DNA of 11,249 bases from Novosphingobium sp. (GCA_028697875.1 JAQVEQ010000093.1:1-11249); one strand, 5' to 3'; shown: positions 1-6,819, counted from the stretch's first letter. The notes: generated from the letters alone by a model not told the origin. Numbers and translations: made by a program.

Positions 1-2
1 CG

Positions 3-812
3 ATTTCCGCCGACCTTGCCGCCGAACAGCGCCGCAGCGCGGTGATGGACCTCGCCTCGCGCCTGCAGGACGAATTCGACCAGGGCGGCAGCCTCAGCGA
101 AGCCGCGAAGGAAGTGAAAGCCAAGGTCGAGGAAACCCGCCCGCTGACCGCCGACGGCCTGGTCTACGGCACGCCCGGCGAAAAGGCCCCGGCGGTCCTC
201 GCCAAGGTCATCTCCACCGCCTTTTCGATGCAGGAAGACGAACCGCAACTGGCCGAAGTCGATCCCGGCAAGACTTTCCTGATCTTCGACGTGAAGGAAA
301 TCACCCCGTCGGCCGCCGCACCGCTTGCCGAAATCAAGGACACGCTCGCCGCCGCGTGGAAACGCGACCAGGGGCTCGGCAAGGCGAAGGAAGCCGCCGA
401 CCGCGTCGTTGCCGCGATCAGGAAGGGTACCCCCGTGGCCAAGGCCATGACGGCCGAGAAAAAACCCTTCCCCGCGCCCGACCACATTACCATGAACCGG
501 CAGCAGCTGGCGCAGATGAGCGGACGCGTCCCCACCCCGCTCGCCTTGATGTTCAGCATGGCCGAAGGCACGGTGAAGCGGCTGGAAGCACCGCGCGAGA
601 TGGGCTGGTTCATCGTCCAGCTGGACAAGATCGAACCGGGCAAGGTCGCCAAGGACGATCCCATCCTGGCCGGCGCCAGCCGCCAGCTCGGAAGCCTGAC
701 GGAACGCGAATACGACGAACAGTTCCGCAAGGCCGTCCGCGCCGAAGTCGGCGTGACACGCAACGAACCCGCGATCAACGCCGTGCGCAAGCAGCTCGGC
801 GGCGGGAACTGA
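3..812 (+). CDS. ppiD: PpiD-like peptidylprolyl isomerase / periplasmic folding chaperone, C-terminal part (5' end outside window)
   Basis: The reading frame is open from the first bases of the window, so the gene is cut at its 5' end; 269 residues are visible. I see no complete parvulin domain. What remains looks like the region after it in SurA/PpiD proteins: charged helices, an 'LTADGLVYG' stretch near visible residue 51, then a long alanine-, lysine- and glutamate-rich helical part ending in QLGGGN. PpiD-type proteins are inner-membrane-anchored, with a SurA-like N-terminal domain and a parvulin domain, and help outer-membrane and secreted proteins fold in the periplasm. The N-terminal anchor cannot be seen here. 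The stop codon lies 10 bases before trpE, and the GAGG that overlaps the stop is the probable trpE ribosome binding site, so the two are almost certainly cotranscribed. The family call rests on overall resemblance and on the ppiD-trpE order I recall from sphingomonads. An internal GTG-ATG near position 42 is not a plausible start because the protein clearly continues upstream. Confidence 0.72.
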   Translation: MSADLAAEQRRSAVMDLASRLQDEFDQGGSLSEAAKEVKAKVEETRPLTADGLVYGTPGEKAPAVLAKVISTAFSMQEDEPQLAEVDPGKTFLIFDVKEITPSAAAPLAEIKDTLAAAWKRDQGLGKAKEAADRVVAAIRKGTPVAKAMTAEKKPFPAPDHITMNRQQLAQMSGRVPTPLALMFSMAEGTVKRLEAPREMGWFIVQLDKIEPGKVAKDDPILAGASRQLGSLTEREYDEQFRKAVRAEVGVTRNEPAINAVRKQLGGGN

Positions 813-822
813 GGCTGCCGTC

Positions 823-2340
823 ATGACCACTGCCCTGCCGGACAACGCCGCCGCGGCCCGCGCCGCCCTTTCCGCCGGAAAACCGGCGCTGGTATGGCGC
901 AGGCTGGTCGCCGACACGGAAACCCCGGTCGGCGCCGCTCTCAAGCTGGTCGAGCCGGGACGCGGCGACTTCCTGCTCGAGTCGGTCGAAGGCGGGGAAA
1001 CCCGCGGGCGCTACAGCCTGCTGGGGATCGACCCGGACCTTGTCTTCCGCGCGACCGGCGCGTCGTGCGAAGTCAACCGCACCTGGAAGGCCGACCGCGA
1101 CGCCTTCACCCCGTTGGCCGGCGGCAGTCTGGCGGAACTGCGCAAGCTGGCCGCGTCCTGCCGTATCGACGACGTGCCGGAGGAACTGCCCCCGACGCTT
1201 GCCTGCCTGGTCGGCTATTTCGGCTATGAAACGATCGGCCTGGTCGAAAAGCTTCCGCGCGCGCCGCAAAGCCCGCTCGCCTTGCCGGACATGCTGTTCG
1301 TCCGCCCGACCCTGATCCTGATCTTCGACGGGCTGGGCAGCGAACTGTTCTGCATCGCCCCTCTCTGGGCCGACGGCGGGGATCCCGACGTGGCGATTGC
1401 CGATGCAGGCGAACGGATCGACGCGGCGCTGAGCAAGCTCGGCCAGAGCGTCCCGCCGCGCAGCCGCGCGACGGACCTGCCGGAAATGGCGCTGACCCCG
1501 GTGCTGCCGCAGGGCGCCTATCGCGACATGGTGCTGAAGGCGAAGGAATACATCGAGGCGGGCGACATCTTCCAGGTGGTGCTGGCCCAGCGCTTCACTT
1601 GTCCCTTCCCCCTGCCGCCAAGCGAGCTTTACCGCGCGCTGCGGCGGGTAAATCCCTCGCCGTTCCTCTATTTCCTCGACCTGCCGGGCTTCGCGGTGGT
1701 CGGCTCCAGCCCGGAAATCCTCGTGCGCGTGCGCGACGGCGAAGTCACTATCCGCCCGATCGCCGGCACCCGCCCGCGCGGGGCGACGGCGGAGGAAGAC
1801 CGCGCCAACGAAGCCAGCCTGCTGGCCGACCCCAAGGAACGGGCCGAACACCTCATGCTGCTCGACCTCGGCCGCAACGATGTCGGGCGCGTGGCGGCAC
1901 GCAGCAGCGTGCGCGTGACCGACAGCTTCACTATCGAACGCTACAGCCACGTCATGCATATCGTCAGCAACGTGGTCGGGCGGCTCGATCCGAAACATGA
2001 CGCGCTCGATGCGCTGTTCGCGGGTTTCCCGGCCGGCACCGTTTCCGGCGCGCCGAAGATCCGCGCCTGCGAGATCATTGCCGAACTGGAGCCGGAAACG
2101 CGCGGCGCCTATGCCGGCGGCGTCGGCTATTTCGCGCCCGACGGCTCCGTCGACAGCTGCATCGTCCTGCGGACCGCCGTGGTCAAGGACGGGACGATGC
2201 ACGTGCAGGCAGGCGCCGGGATCGTCGCCGATTCCGATCCCGCCTACGAACAGCGGGAGTGCGAACACAAGGCCGGAGCGCTGGCCGCCGCCGCGCGCGA
2301 GGCAGCCCGGATCGCGGAAGAGCCGGGCTTCGGCCAGTGA
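823..2340 (+). CDS. trpE: Anthranilate synthase component I
   Basis: TrpE (505 residues, normal length) converts chorismate and ammonia or glutamine-derived ammonia to anthranilate, the first committed step of tryptophan synthesis, together with TrpG. The N-terminal domain carries LLES at residues 51-54, the family's tryptophan feedback-binding motif, so feedback inhibition is probably intact. The C-terminal chorismate-binding domain shows PIAGTRPRG from residue 312, DLGRNDVGR at 348-356, FPAGTVSGAPK at 402-412 and AGAGIVADSDP from 463, all expected for an active enzyme. The ATG is preceded by GAGG at 811-814 with 8-base spacing. The other chorismate enzymes of this superfamily (PabB, isochorismate synthase, salicylate synthase) are less likely because of the LLES motif and the neighbouring trpG, trpD and trpC. 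The stop overlaps the GTG of the next gene. No leader peptide or attenuator can be assessed, because any would lie upstream of ppiD or outside the window. Confidence 0.97.
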   Translation: MTTALPDNAAAARAALSAGKPALVWRRLVADTETPVGAALKLVEPGRGDFLLESVEGGETRGRYSLLGIDPDLVFRATGASCEVNRTWKADRDAFTPLAGGSLAELRKLAASCRIDDVPEELPPTLACLVGYFGYETIGLVEKLPRAPQSPLALPDMLFVRPTLILIFDGLGSELFCIAPLWADGGDPDVAIADAGERIDAALSKLGQSVPPRSRATDLPEMALTPVLPQGAYRDMVLKAKEYIEAGDIFQVVLAQRFTCPFPLPPSELYRALRRVNPSPFLYFLDLPGFAVVGSSPEILVRVRDGEVTIRPIAGTRPRGATAEEDRANEASLLADPKERAEHLMLLDLGRNDVGRVAARSSVRVTDSFTIERYSHVMHIVSNVVGRLDPKHDALDALFAGFPAGTVSGAPKIRACEIIAELEPETRGAYAGGVGYFAPDGSVDSCIVLRTAVVKDGTMHVQAGAGIVADSDPAYEQRECEHKAGALAAAAREAARIAEEPGFGQ

Positions 2341-3134
2341 GGCACCCGGCCTTTCCGCTTGCCGTCCTGGCCCTCGCCGCCTGCACCCCACAGCCAGTCG
2401 ACACTGCGGACAAGGACCAGGTGAAGCCGGTTGCGAAGCAGGTGTCCGCCTGCCGCGCCGACCGTTTCGAGGAAATCCCGCTGACGGTCTGCACTGCCGA
2501 TCCGGCCAGGGATCGCATCCGCACGGTGCTCGGCCCGGCAAAAGGCGCGCCCTACCGCAGCCTGGCCGTGCTCGCCGCCAGCCGCGCGGCCGATGCGCCG
2601 CCGGTGGCTTTCGCGGTCAACGGCGGGATGTTCGACGACGATGGCAAGCCGATCGGCTACTATGTCGAGGATGGAAAACGCCTCCACCTCCTGAACCGCA
2701 AGGACGGCCCGGGCAATTTCCACATGAAGCCCAACGGGGTGTTCTTCGGCACGGACGGCCATTGGGAAATCCGCACGAGCGAAGACTTCGCCAAGAATGT
2801 CGGGAAACGGCCCGATTTCGCCACCCAATCCGGGCCGATGCTGGTGATCGACGGGCATCTCCACCCCGGCATTTCGGCCGACGGGGTTGCGACCAACATC
2901 CGCAACGGCGTGGGCGTGGGCACCGACGGCAAGGCCTATTTCGTCATTTCCGACGGGCCGCTCTCCTTCGGCAAGCTGGCCCGCTATTTCCGGGACGAGC
3001 TCAAGACCCCTAACGCGCTCTATCTCGACGGCAAGGTTTCCGCACTGTGGGACCCGGCGACCGGGCGGCTCGACACGGGCGCATCGCTTGGCCCCTTGAT
3101 CGTGGTCGAACAATCGGGGAAAGGCGGCACATGA
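2337..3134 (+). CDS. Phosphodiester glycosidase (NAGPA/DUF2233) family lipoprotein
   Basis: The best start is GTG at 2337, which overlaps the trpE stop as GTGA and gives a 265-residue protein. It begins with a short lipoprotein signal: MRH, a hydrophobic stretch PAFPLAVLALAA, then lipobox LAAC with Cys16. The +2 residue is Thr, not Asp, which suggests sorting to the outer membrane. The body has the hallmarks of the NAGPA/DUF2233 fold: NGGMF at 95-99, QSGPMLV at 164-170, RNGVGV at 189-194 and ALYLDG at 227-232. Relatives include the mammalian enzyme that uncovers mannose-6-phosphate by removing N-acetylglucosamine, and bacterial phosphodiester glycosidases acting on envelope glycopolymers. The substrate here is unknown. 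The stop overlaps the ATG of trpG as ATGA, so it sits translationally coupled between the two subunits of anthranilate synthase, although an exported lipoprotein has no obvious role in tryptophan synthesis. The frame stays open upstream inside trpE, but a longer start would lose the signal peptide. Confidence 0.88.
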   Translation: MRHPAFPLAVLALAACTPQPVDTADKDQVKPVAKQVSACRADRFEEIPLTVCTADPARDRIRTVLGPAKGAPYRSLAVLAASRAADAPPVAFAVNGGMFDDDGKPIGYYVEDGKRLHLLNRKDGPGNFHMKPNGVFFGTDGHWEIRTSEDFAKNVGKRPDFATQSGPMLVIDGHLHPGISADGVATNIRNGVGVGTDGKAYFVISDGPLSFGKLARYFRDELKTPNALYLDGKVSALWDPATGRLDTGASLGPLIVVEQSGKGGT

Positions 3135-3715
3135 TCCTCGTCATCGACAATTACGACAGCTTCACCTGGAACCTCGTCCATTACCTGATGGAACTGGGGG
3201 CCGAAGTGGAAGTCGTGCGCAACGACGCACTCACCGCCGCGCAGGCGCTGGAAACGGGCGCCAAGGGTTTCCTGATCTCGCCCGGCCCCTGCACTCCGAA
3301 CGAAGCGGGGATCAGCCTCGACCTCGTGGGGGCCTGTGCCGATGCGAAGAAGCCGCTGCTGGGCGTGTGCCTCGGCCACCAGTCGATCGGGCAGTATTTC
3401 GGCGGCAAGGTCGTGCGCGGCGGGCTGATGCATGGCAAGACCAGCCCTGTGACGCATGACGGAACGGGCGTCTTCGCCGGGATACCCTCGCCCTTCACCG
3501 CCACGCGTTACCACTCGCTGATCGTGACCGACATTCCCGACGTCCTCATGGTCAATGCCACGTCGGACGACACGCACGTCATGGGCTTCCGCCACAGGGA
3601 ATTGCCGATCCACGGGGTCCAGTTCCACCCCGAAAGCATCGCCACCGAACACGGGCACGACATGCTGGCCAATTTCATGGCGATCTGCGGGATCAACGCG
3701 GTCGAACGGGCATGA
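3131..3715 (+). CDS. trpG: Anthranilate synthase component II (glutamine amidotransferase)
   Basis: This 194-residue class I glutamine amidotransferase supplies ammonia from glutamine to TrpE. It opens with the typical MILVIDNYDSFTWNL. It has the oxyanion-hole motif SPGPCTP near residues 50-55, the nucleophile in GVCLGHQ (Cys80), and His166 and Glu168 in QFHPES completing the catalytic triad. The ATG at 3131 overlaps the preceding lipoprotein stop by four bases and is preceded by a purine-rich stretch (GGGGAAAGG), so the start is well supported. An in-frame upstream extension would add about 28 residues with no family resemblance. In many bacteria the same protein also serves PabB in folate synthesis; no pabA or pabB is visible here, so a dual role is possible but not shown. 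The stop overlaps the trpD start (ATGA). Confidence 0.97.
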   Translation: MILVIDNYDSFTWNLVHYLMELGAEVEVVRNDALTAAQALETGAKGFLISPGPCTPNEAGISLDLVGACADAKKPLLGVCLGHQSIGQYFGGKVVRGGLMHGKTSPVTHDGTGVFAGIPSPFTATRYHSLIVTDIPDVLMVNATSDDTHVMGFRHRELPIHGVQFHPESIATEHGHDMLANFMAICGINAVERA

Positions 3716-4704
3716 GCCTGCTGCCCGACCCGCAATTTCCGCGGGAAGAAGAGGAAGCGGAACGGGCCTTCGGCGCGATCCTCGACGGGGGGGCACCGGA
3801 CGACGAAATCGCCGCGTTCCTGATCGCCCTGTCGGACCGGGGCGAAACCGCGAGCGAGATCGCCGGTGCGGCCCGCGCGATGCGCGCCCGGCTGATCCCG
3901 GTTTCGGCGCCCGCCAATGCCATCGACGTATGCGGCACGGGCGGCGACGGGCACCACACGCTCAACGTTTCCACTGCCGTCAGCCTGGTGGTCGCCGCCT
4001 GCGACGTGCCGGTGGCCAAGCACGGCAACCGCGCCGCCTCGTCCAAGGCGGGCGCGGCCGACACGCTCGAAGCGCTCGGCCTCGATCTCGACCGTGCGGC
4101 CGAAACTGCCGAAGAAACGCTGCACGACATCGGCATCTGTTTCCTCTTCGCGGCCAAGCACCACCCGGCGATGGGCCGGATCATGCCGATCCGCAAAGCC
4201 ATCGGCCGGCGCACGATCTTCAATCTCATGGGCCCGCTGGCGAACCCGGCGGGCGTGCGCCGCCAGCTGGTCGGCATTGCCCGGCCCGCTTACGTCCCGA
4301 TCTATGCCGAAGCGATCCTGCGGCTCGGCACCGATCATTCGCTGGTCGTCTCGGGCGACGAGGGGCTGGACGAACTGAGCCTGGCAGGCGGCAGCGAACT
4401 GGCCGAGGTCAAGGACGGCCAGATCGCCATGCGCCGGGTCGCTCCCGCCGACGCGGGCCTGCCCAATGCCCCGCTGGAGGCGATCCGCGGCGGCGATCCG
4501 GCCCACAACGCGGCCGCGCTGCGCCGCCTGCTGCAAGGCGAGCATGGCCCCTATCGCGACGCCGTTCTGTTCAACGCGGCGGGCGCGCTGATCGTGGCAG
4601 GCGCGGCCAAGGACTGGCGCGACGGCGCGGAAGAGGCCGCCGAAGCCATCGACAAGGGGCTGGCCAACGCCCTGCTCGACTGCTGGATCGCGGCCACCCA
4701 TTGA
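3712..4704 (+). CDS. trpD: Anthranilate phosphoribosyltransferase
   Basis: TrpD (330 residues) transfers phosphoribosyl from PRPP to anthranilate in the cytoplasm. Visible signatures are the PRPP-binding glycine loop CGTGGDG at residues 74-80, NVSTAVS at 85-91, KHGNRAASSKAGAADTLEALG from 103, HHPAM at 150-154, NLMGPLANPAG from 171 and the acidic GDEGLDEL at 215-222, all conserved in the family. The ATG at 3712 overlaps the trpG stop by four bases, implying translational coupling. The protein is not fused to trpG, unlike in enterobacteria. The first 15 residues are poorly conserved and acidic, as is common. Downstream there is a 73-base gap before trpC, the only break in the otherwise overlapping trp block. 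Confidence 0.97.
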   Translation: MSLLPDPQFPREEEEAERAFGAILDGGAPDDEIAAFLIALSDRGETASEIAGAARAMRARLIPVSAPANAIDVCGTGGDGHHTLNVSTAVSLVVAACDVPVAKHGNRAASSKAGAADTLEALGLDLDRAAETAEETLHDIGICFLFAAKHHPAMGRIMPIRKAIGRRTIFNLMGPLANPAGVRRQLVGIARPAYVPIYAEAILRLGTDHSLVVSGDEGLDELSLAGGSELAEVKDGQIAMRRVAPADAGLPNAPLEAIRGGDPAHNAAALRRLLQGEHGPYRDAVLFNAAGALIVAGAAKDWRDGAEEAAEAIDKGLANALLDCWIAATH

Positions 4705-4712
4705 GGCCACGG

Positions 4713-4734
4713 CCTTCGACAAGCTGGGGCCGAG
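4713..4734 (+). repeat. Degenerate copy of an interspersed repeat-like sequence (CCTTCGACAAGCT type)
   Basis: The gap between trpD and trpC contains CCTTCGACAAGCTGGGGCCG and a following AG. It resembles the CCTTCGACAAGCTCAGG-type interspersed palindromic element that I recall as frequent in sphingomonad intergenic regions; that is memory, not a search. Only one copy lies in this window, so repetition cannot be shown here. It may act as a weak structured element in the trp transcript or may simply be a remnant. Confidence 0.4.
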
Positions 4735-4755
4735 CCTCTCGACTCCATGCACCCC

Positions 4756-4773
4756 ACTGCCTACAGGCGCAGT
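4756..4773 (+). other. Small inverted repeat just upstream of trpC
   Basis: ACTGC and GCAGT form a 5-bp stem around the 8-base loop CTACAGGC, ending 4 bases before the trpC ATG. It lies where a ribosome binding site would be expected, and no good Shine-Dalgarno sequence is visible there. The stem is short, and chance is a real possibility. Confidence 0.3.
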
Positions 4774-4777
4774 CACG

Positions 4778-5566
4778 ATGACCGACAAGCTCACCGAAAT
4801 CTGCAACACCAAGCGCGCGGAAGTGGCCGAACGCAAGACCACGGCGACCGTGGCCGATCTCGATGCGCGGGCCCGCGAACAGACGCCCCCGCGCGGCTTC
4901 CGCAAGGCGCTGGAAGCGAAATCCGCCACCGGTTTCGGCCTGATCGCGGAAATCAAGAAGGCCAGCCCGTCCAAGGGCCTGATCCGCCCCGATTTCCGCC
5001 CCGCCGAACATGCCGTGGCCTACGAACAGGGCGGCGCGGCCTGCCTGTCGGTGCTGACCGATGCGCCCCATTTCCAGGGACACGAGGATTTCCTGATGGA
5101 TGCCCGCGCGGCCTGTTCCCTGCCGGTACTGCGCAAGGATTTCATGGTCGACCCGTGGCAGGTGGCCGAAGCCCGCGCGATCGGAGCCGACGCGATCCTC
5201 ATCATCGTCGCCGCGCTGGACGATGCTCTGATGGCCGAGATCGAAGCCGCCGCGCTGGAACGCGGAATGGACGTGCTGGTCGAAGTCCACAACGAACAGG
5301 AAATGGAACGCGCCGCGCGGCTGCAATCGCGCCTGATCGGGGTCAACAACCGCGACCTCAAGCGCTTCGTCACCGACCTTGCGACGACCGAACGGCTCGT
5401 GCCGCTGGCGCCGGAAGGCAGCCTGCTGGTCAGCGAAAGCGGGATCAACACCCATGCCGACCTGCTGCGGATGGAAAAGTCGGGCGTGCGCTGTTTCCTC
5501 GTGGGCGAAAGCCTGATGCGGCAAGCCGATGTCGCCGCCGCCACGCGGGAGCTGCTCGGGACATAA
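4778..5566 (+). CDS. trpC: Indole-3-glycerol phosphate synthase
   Basis: This 262-residue (beta/alpha)8 enzyme closes the indole ring, converting carboxyphenylamino-deoxyribulose phosphate to indoleglycerol phosphate with release of CO2 and water. Conserved active-site stretches are present: LIAEIKKASPSKG (Glu58, Lys60), VLRKDFMVD (Lys120), LVEVH (Glu169), GVNNRDL (Asn190), LVSESGI at 217-223 and FLVGESLM at 240-247. It is monofunctional, with no TrpF fused at the C-terminus, so phosphoribosylanthranilate isomerase must be encoded elsewhere. The ATG start fits the family (MTDKLTEICNTKRAEV). The ribosome binding site is weak: the nearest AGG is about 11 bases upstream, inside a small inverted repeat. 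It lies 73 bases after trpD on the same strand and is probably cotranscribed with it. Confidence 0.96.
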   Translation: MTDKLTEICNTKRAEVAERKTTATVADLDARAREQTPPRGFRKALEAKSATGFGLIAEIKKASPSKGLIRPDFRPAEHAVAYEQGGAACLSVLTDAPHFQGHEDFLMDARAACSLPVLRKDFMVDPWQVAEARAIGADAILIIVAALDDALMAEIEAAALERGMDVLVEVHNEQEMERAARLQSRLIGVNNRDLKRFVTDLATTERLVPLAPEGSLLVSESGINTHADLLRMEKSGVRCFLVGESLMRQADVAAATRELLGT

Positions 5567-5568
5567 CA

Positions 5569-5581
5569 GGGCACAAAGCCC
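5569..5581 (+). other. Small hairpin after trpC (weak terminator candidate)
   Basis: GGGC and GCCC form a 4-bp stem around the loop ACAAA, 2 bases after the trpC stop. The run TTTT comes about 9 bases later, too far for a classical intrinsic terminator. It may attenuate read-through into the following dehydrogenase gene, but the evidence is thin. Confidence 0.25.
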
Positions 5582-5604
5582 GACTCGGATTTTGGGAGAG
5601 ACCG

Positions 5605-6648
5605 ATGAAAGCCTACAATTTCGACAGTTCCGCCCCGCTGGACGGCGTGCCCGGTGCCGCCGTCGGCCTGAAACTGGTGGAACGCGATCCGGGCACGCCC
5701 GGCCCGGGCCAGGTCCAGGTCGCGGTGAAGGCCAATTCGCTGAACTTCGTCGATCTCACCTGCCTCTACGGCGCCTTCCCGGTCGACGGGCGCATTCCCC
5801 TGCTCGACGGGGCGGGCGAAGTCGTGGCGGTAGGCGACGGGGTCTACGGCTTCGCGCCGGGCGACCGAGTGGTCGCCAACCCGCACAGCAACTGGCTGGC
5901 CGGGCCGCCCGCGCCCGGCAGCAACGGCATGGTGCTCGGCATCGTCGTCGACGGGATGCTGGGCGAAGCCGTCACTCTGCCGGAAAGCGCGCTGGTCCGC
6001 CTGCCGGATACGCTCACTTACGAACAGGGCGCCAGCCTGCCCTGCGCCGGTCTCAGCGCGTGGAGCAGCCTCTCGGGCGGGCCCAGCAAGTACGCGGTCG
6101 TCCCCGGCGGCACGGTGCTGACGCAGGGCACCGGCGGCGTCTCGCTGTTCGCGGTCCAGTTTGCCAAGGCCATGGGTTGCCGGGTCATCGCCACCACGTC
6201 CTCCGCCGCGAAGATGGACACACTCCGGGCGATGGGCGCGGACCATGTCATCAACTACGTCGAAACGCCCGAATGGGGTGCCGCCGCGCTCGAACTGACC
6301 GGCGGGATCGGCGTGGATCTCGTCGTCGAAGTGGGCGGGCCGAACACCTTGCCGCAATCGATCGTGGCCGCGAAGACGGGCGGGCGCATCGCCATGGTCG
6401 GGATCGTCGGCGGCATGGGCTCGATCGATTACACCGCCATGCTGCCGGTCAATCACAAGGTGCTGACGCTCTACGCCAACGGCATGGGCAGCCGCCGCGA
6501 TCTGGAGGACATGCTGCGGTTCGTCGACGCGAACGGCATCGCCCCGACGGTCGATTCCACCTTCGCTTTCGAAGCGGCCCCCGACGCCTACCGCCACTTC
6601 GCGGGGCGGGGACACATCGGCAAGGTGGTGATTTCGCACCAGGCCTGA
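5605..6648 (+). CDS. Zinc-independent MDR-superfamily NAD(P)-dependent dehydrogenase/quinone oxidoreductase-like protein
   Basis: This 347-residue protein belongs to the medium-chain dehydrogenase/reductase superfamily. The N-terminal GroES-like domain (about 1-130) contains NSLNFVDLTCLYG and NWLAGPPAP. The Rossmann domain carries QGTGGVSLFAVQFAKAMG from residue 174, then GADHVINYVETPEW and VDLVVEVGGPNTL. The wording closely resembles the MDR7 group of quinone-oxidoreductase-like enzymes. The structural-zinc cysteine cluster and the His-Glu catalytic-zinc ligands of alcohol dehydrogenases are absent, so I expect a zinc-independent NAD(P)H reductase. The substrate is unknown. A strong Shine-Dalgarno (GGGAG at 5594-5598) sits 6 bases before the ATG. 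The gene is 38 bases after trpC and 185 bases before moaC. From memory, sphingomonads usually place moaC close to trpC, so it looks like an insertion into a conserved neighbourhood, although its base composition matches the neighbours. Confidence 0.87.
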   Translation: MKAYNFDSSAPLDGVPGAAVGLKLVERDPGTPGPGQVQVAVKANSLNFVDLTCLYGAFPVDGRIPLLDGAGEVVAVGDGVYGFAPGDRVVANPHSNWLAGPPAPGSNGMVLGIVVDGMLGEAVTLPESALVRLPDTLTYEQGASLPCAGLSAWSSLSGGPSKYAVVPGGTVLTQGTGGVSLFAVQFAKAMGCRVIATTSSAAKMDTLRAMGADHVINYVETPEWGAAALELTGGIGVDLVVEVGGPNTLPQSIVAAKTGGRIAMVGIVGGMGSIDYTAMLPVNHKVLTLYANGMGSRRDLEDMLRFVDANGIAPTVDSTFAFEAAPDAYRHFAGRGHIGKVVISHQA

Positions 6649-6682
6649 TCCGGGACGCGGCAAGACCGCAAAACCGCGCTGT

Positions 6683-6710
6683 CCTACAGGGCCAAGCTCT
6701 GGCATGTAGG
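6683..6710 (+). other. Imperfect palindromic stem-loop in the MDR gene-moaC gap
   Basis: CCTACA (6683-6688) pairs with TGTAGG (6705-6710). Inside, GCCA (6691-6694) pairs with TGGC (6700-6703) around the loop AGCTC, with a small internal bulge. It stands 35 bases after the dehydrogenase stop. There is no T-run after it, so it is not a classical intrinsic terminator. It could be a regulator site (dyad) or an RNA structure in a moaC leader. The sequence alone does not say which. Confidence 0.5.
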
Positions 6711-6750
6711 GGCCATGAGCCCGCGCCTTTCCTCGACTTTCGCCCCCTGC

Positions 6751-6775
6751 CCGGCCCCTTCCGGGAGGGGGCCGG
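6751..6775 (+). other. Strong GC-rich hairpin upstream of moaC
   Basis: CCGGCCCC and GGGGCCGG form a perfect 8-bp stem, extended inward by T-G, T-A and two C-G pairs around a minimal loop. It is among the most stable structures visible in the window outside coding regions. No T-run follows on either strand (AGTTCTCG follows on the plus strand), so a standard intrinsic terminator is not supported. It may terminate or pause the dehydrogenase transcript with Rho, or be part of a moaC leader. Confidence 0.55.
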
Positions 6776-6792
6776 AGTTCTCGCCCAGAACC

Positions 6793-6819
6793 CTGTCAAC
6801 TCTGTCAACTTCGTCAGGA
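6793..6819 (+). repeat. Tandem 9-bp direct repeats CTGTCAACT upstream of moaC
   Basis: CTGTCAACT occurs twice in perfect tandem (6793-6801 and 6802-6810), followed by a degenerate third unit TCGTCAGGA that keeps the central GTCA in register. The 9-bp period is close to one helical turn. The array ends 14 bases before the moaC ATG. It could be a binding site for a regulator or part of the translation-initiation region. It is AT-richer than its surroundings and uses a sequence not seen elsewhere in the window. Confidence 0.5.

Noticed and set aside
2259..2336. Longer start for the DUF2233 gene inside trpE
   Set aside because: The added residues are Arg/Gly-rich trpE out-of-frame translation and would bury the lipoprotein signal; GTG at 2337 gives a clean signal peptide and a GTGA overlap.
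775..2541. A very long open frame on the minus strand opposite trpE
   Set aside because: It is a shadow of high-GC codon bias opposite trpE: Arg/Ala/Gly-rich, with no recognisable domain, and it overlaps several well-supported genes.
3508..4974. Long minus-strand open frame opposite trpG and trpD
   Set aside because: Low-complexity translation with no family resemblance; the plus strand encodes unmistakable trpG and trpD.
5020..6705. Long minus-strand open frame opposite trpC and the MDR gene
   Set aside because: Same high-GC artefact; it crosses the intergenic region without a start signal and matches no family I know.
6751..6775. Classical intrinsic terminator after the MDR gene
   Set aside because: The hairpin is strong, but no T-run follows on either strand.
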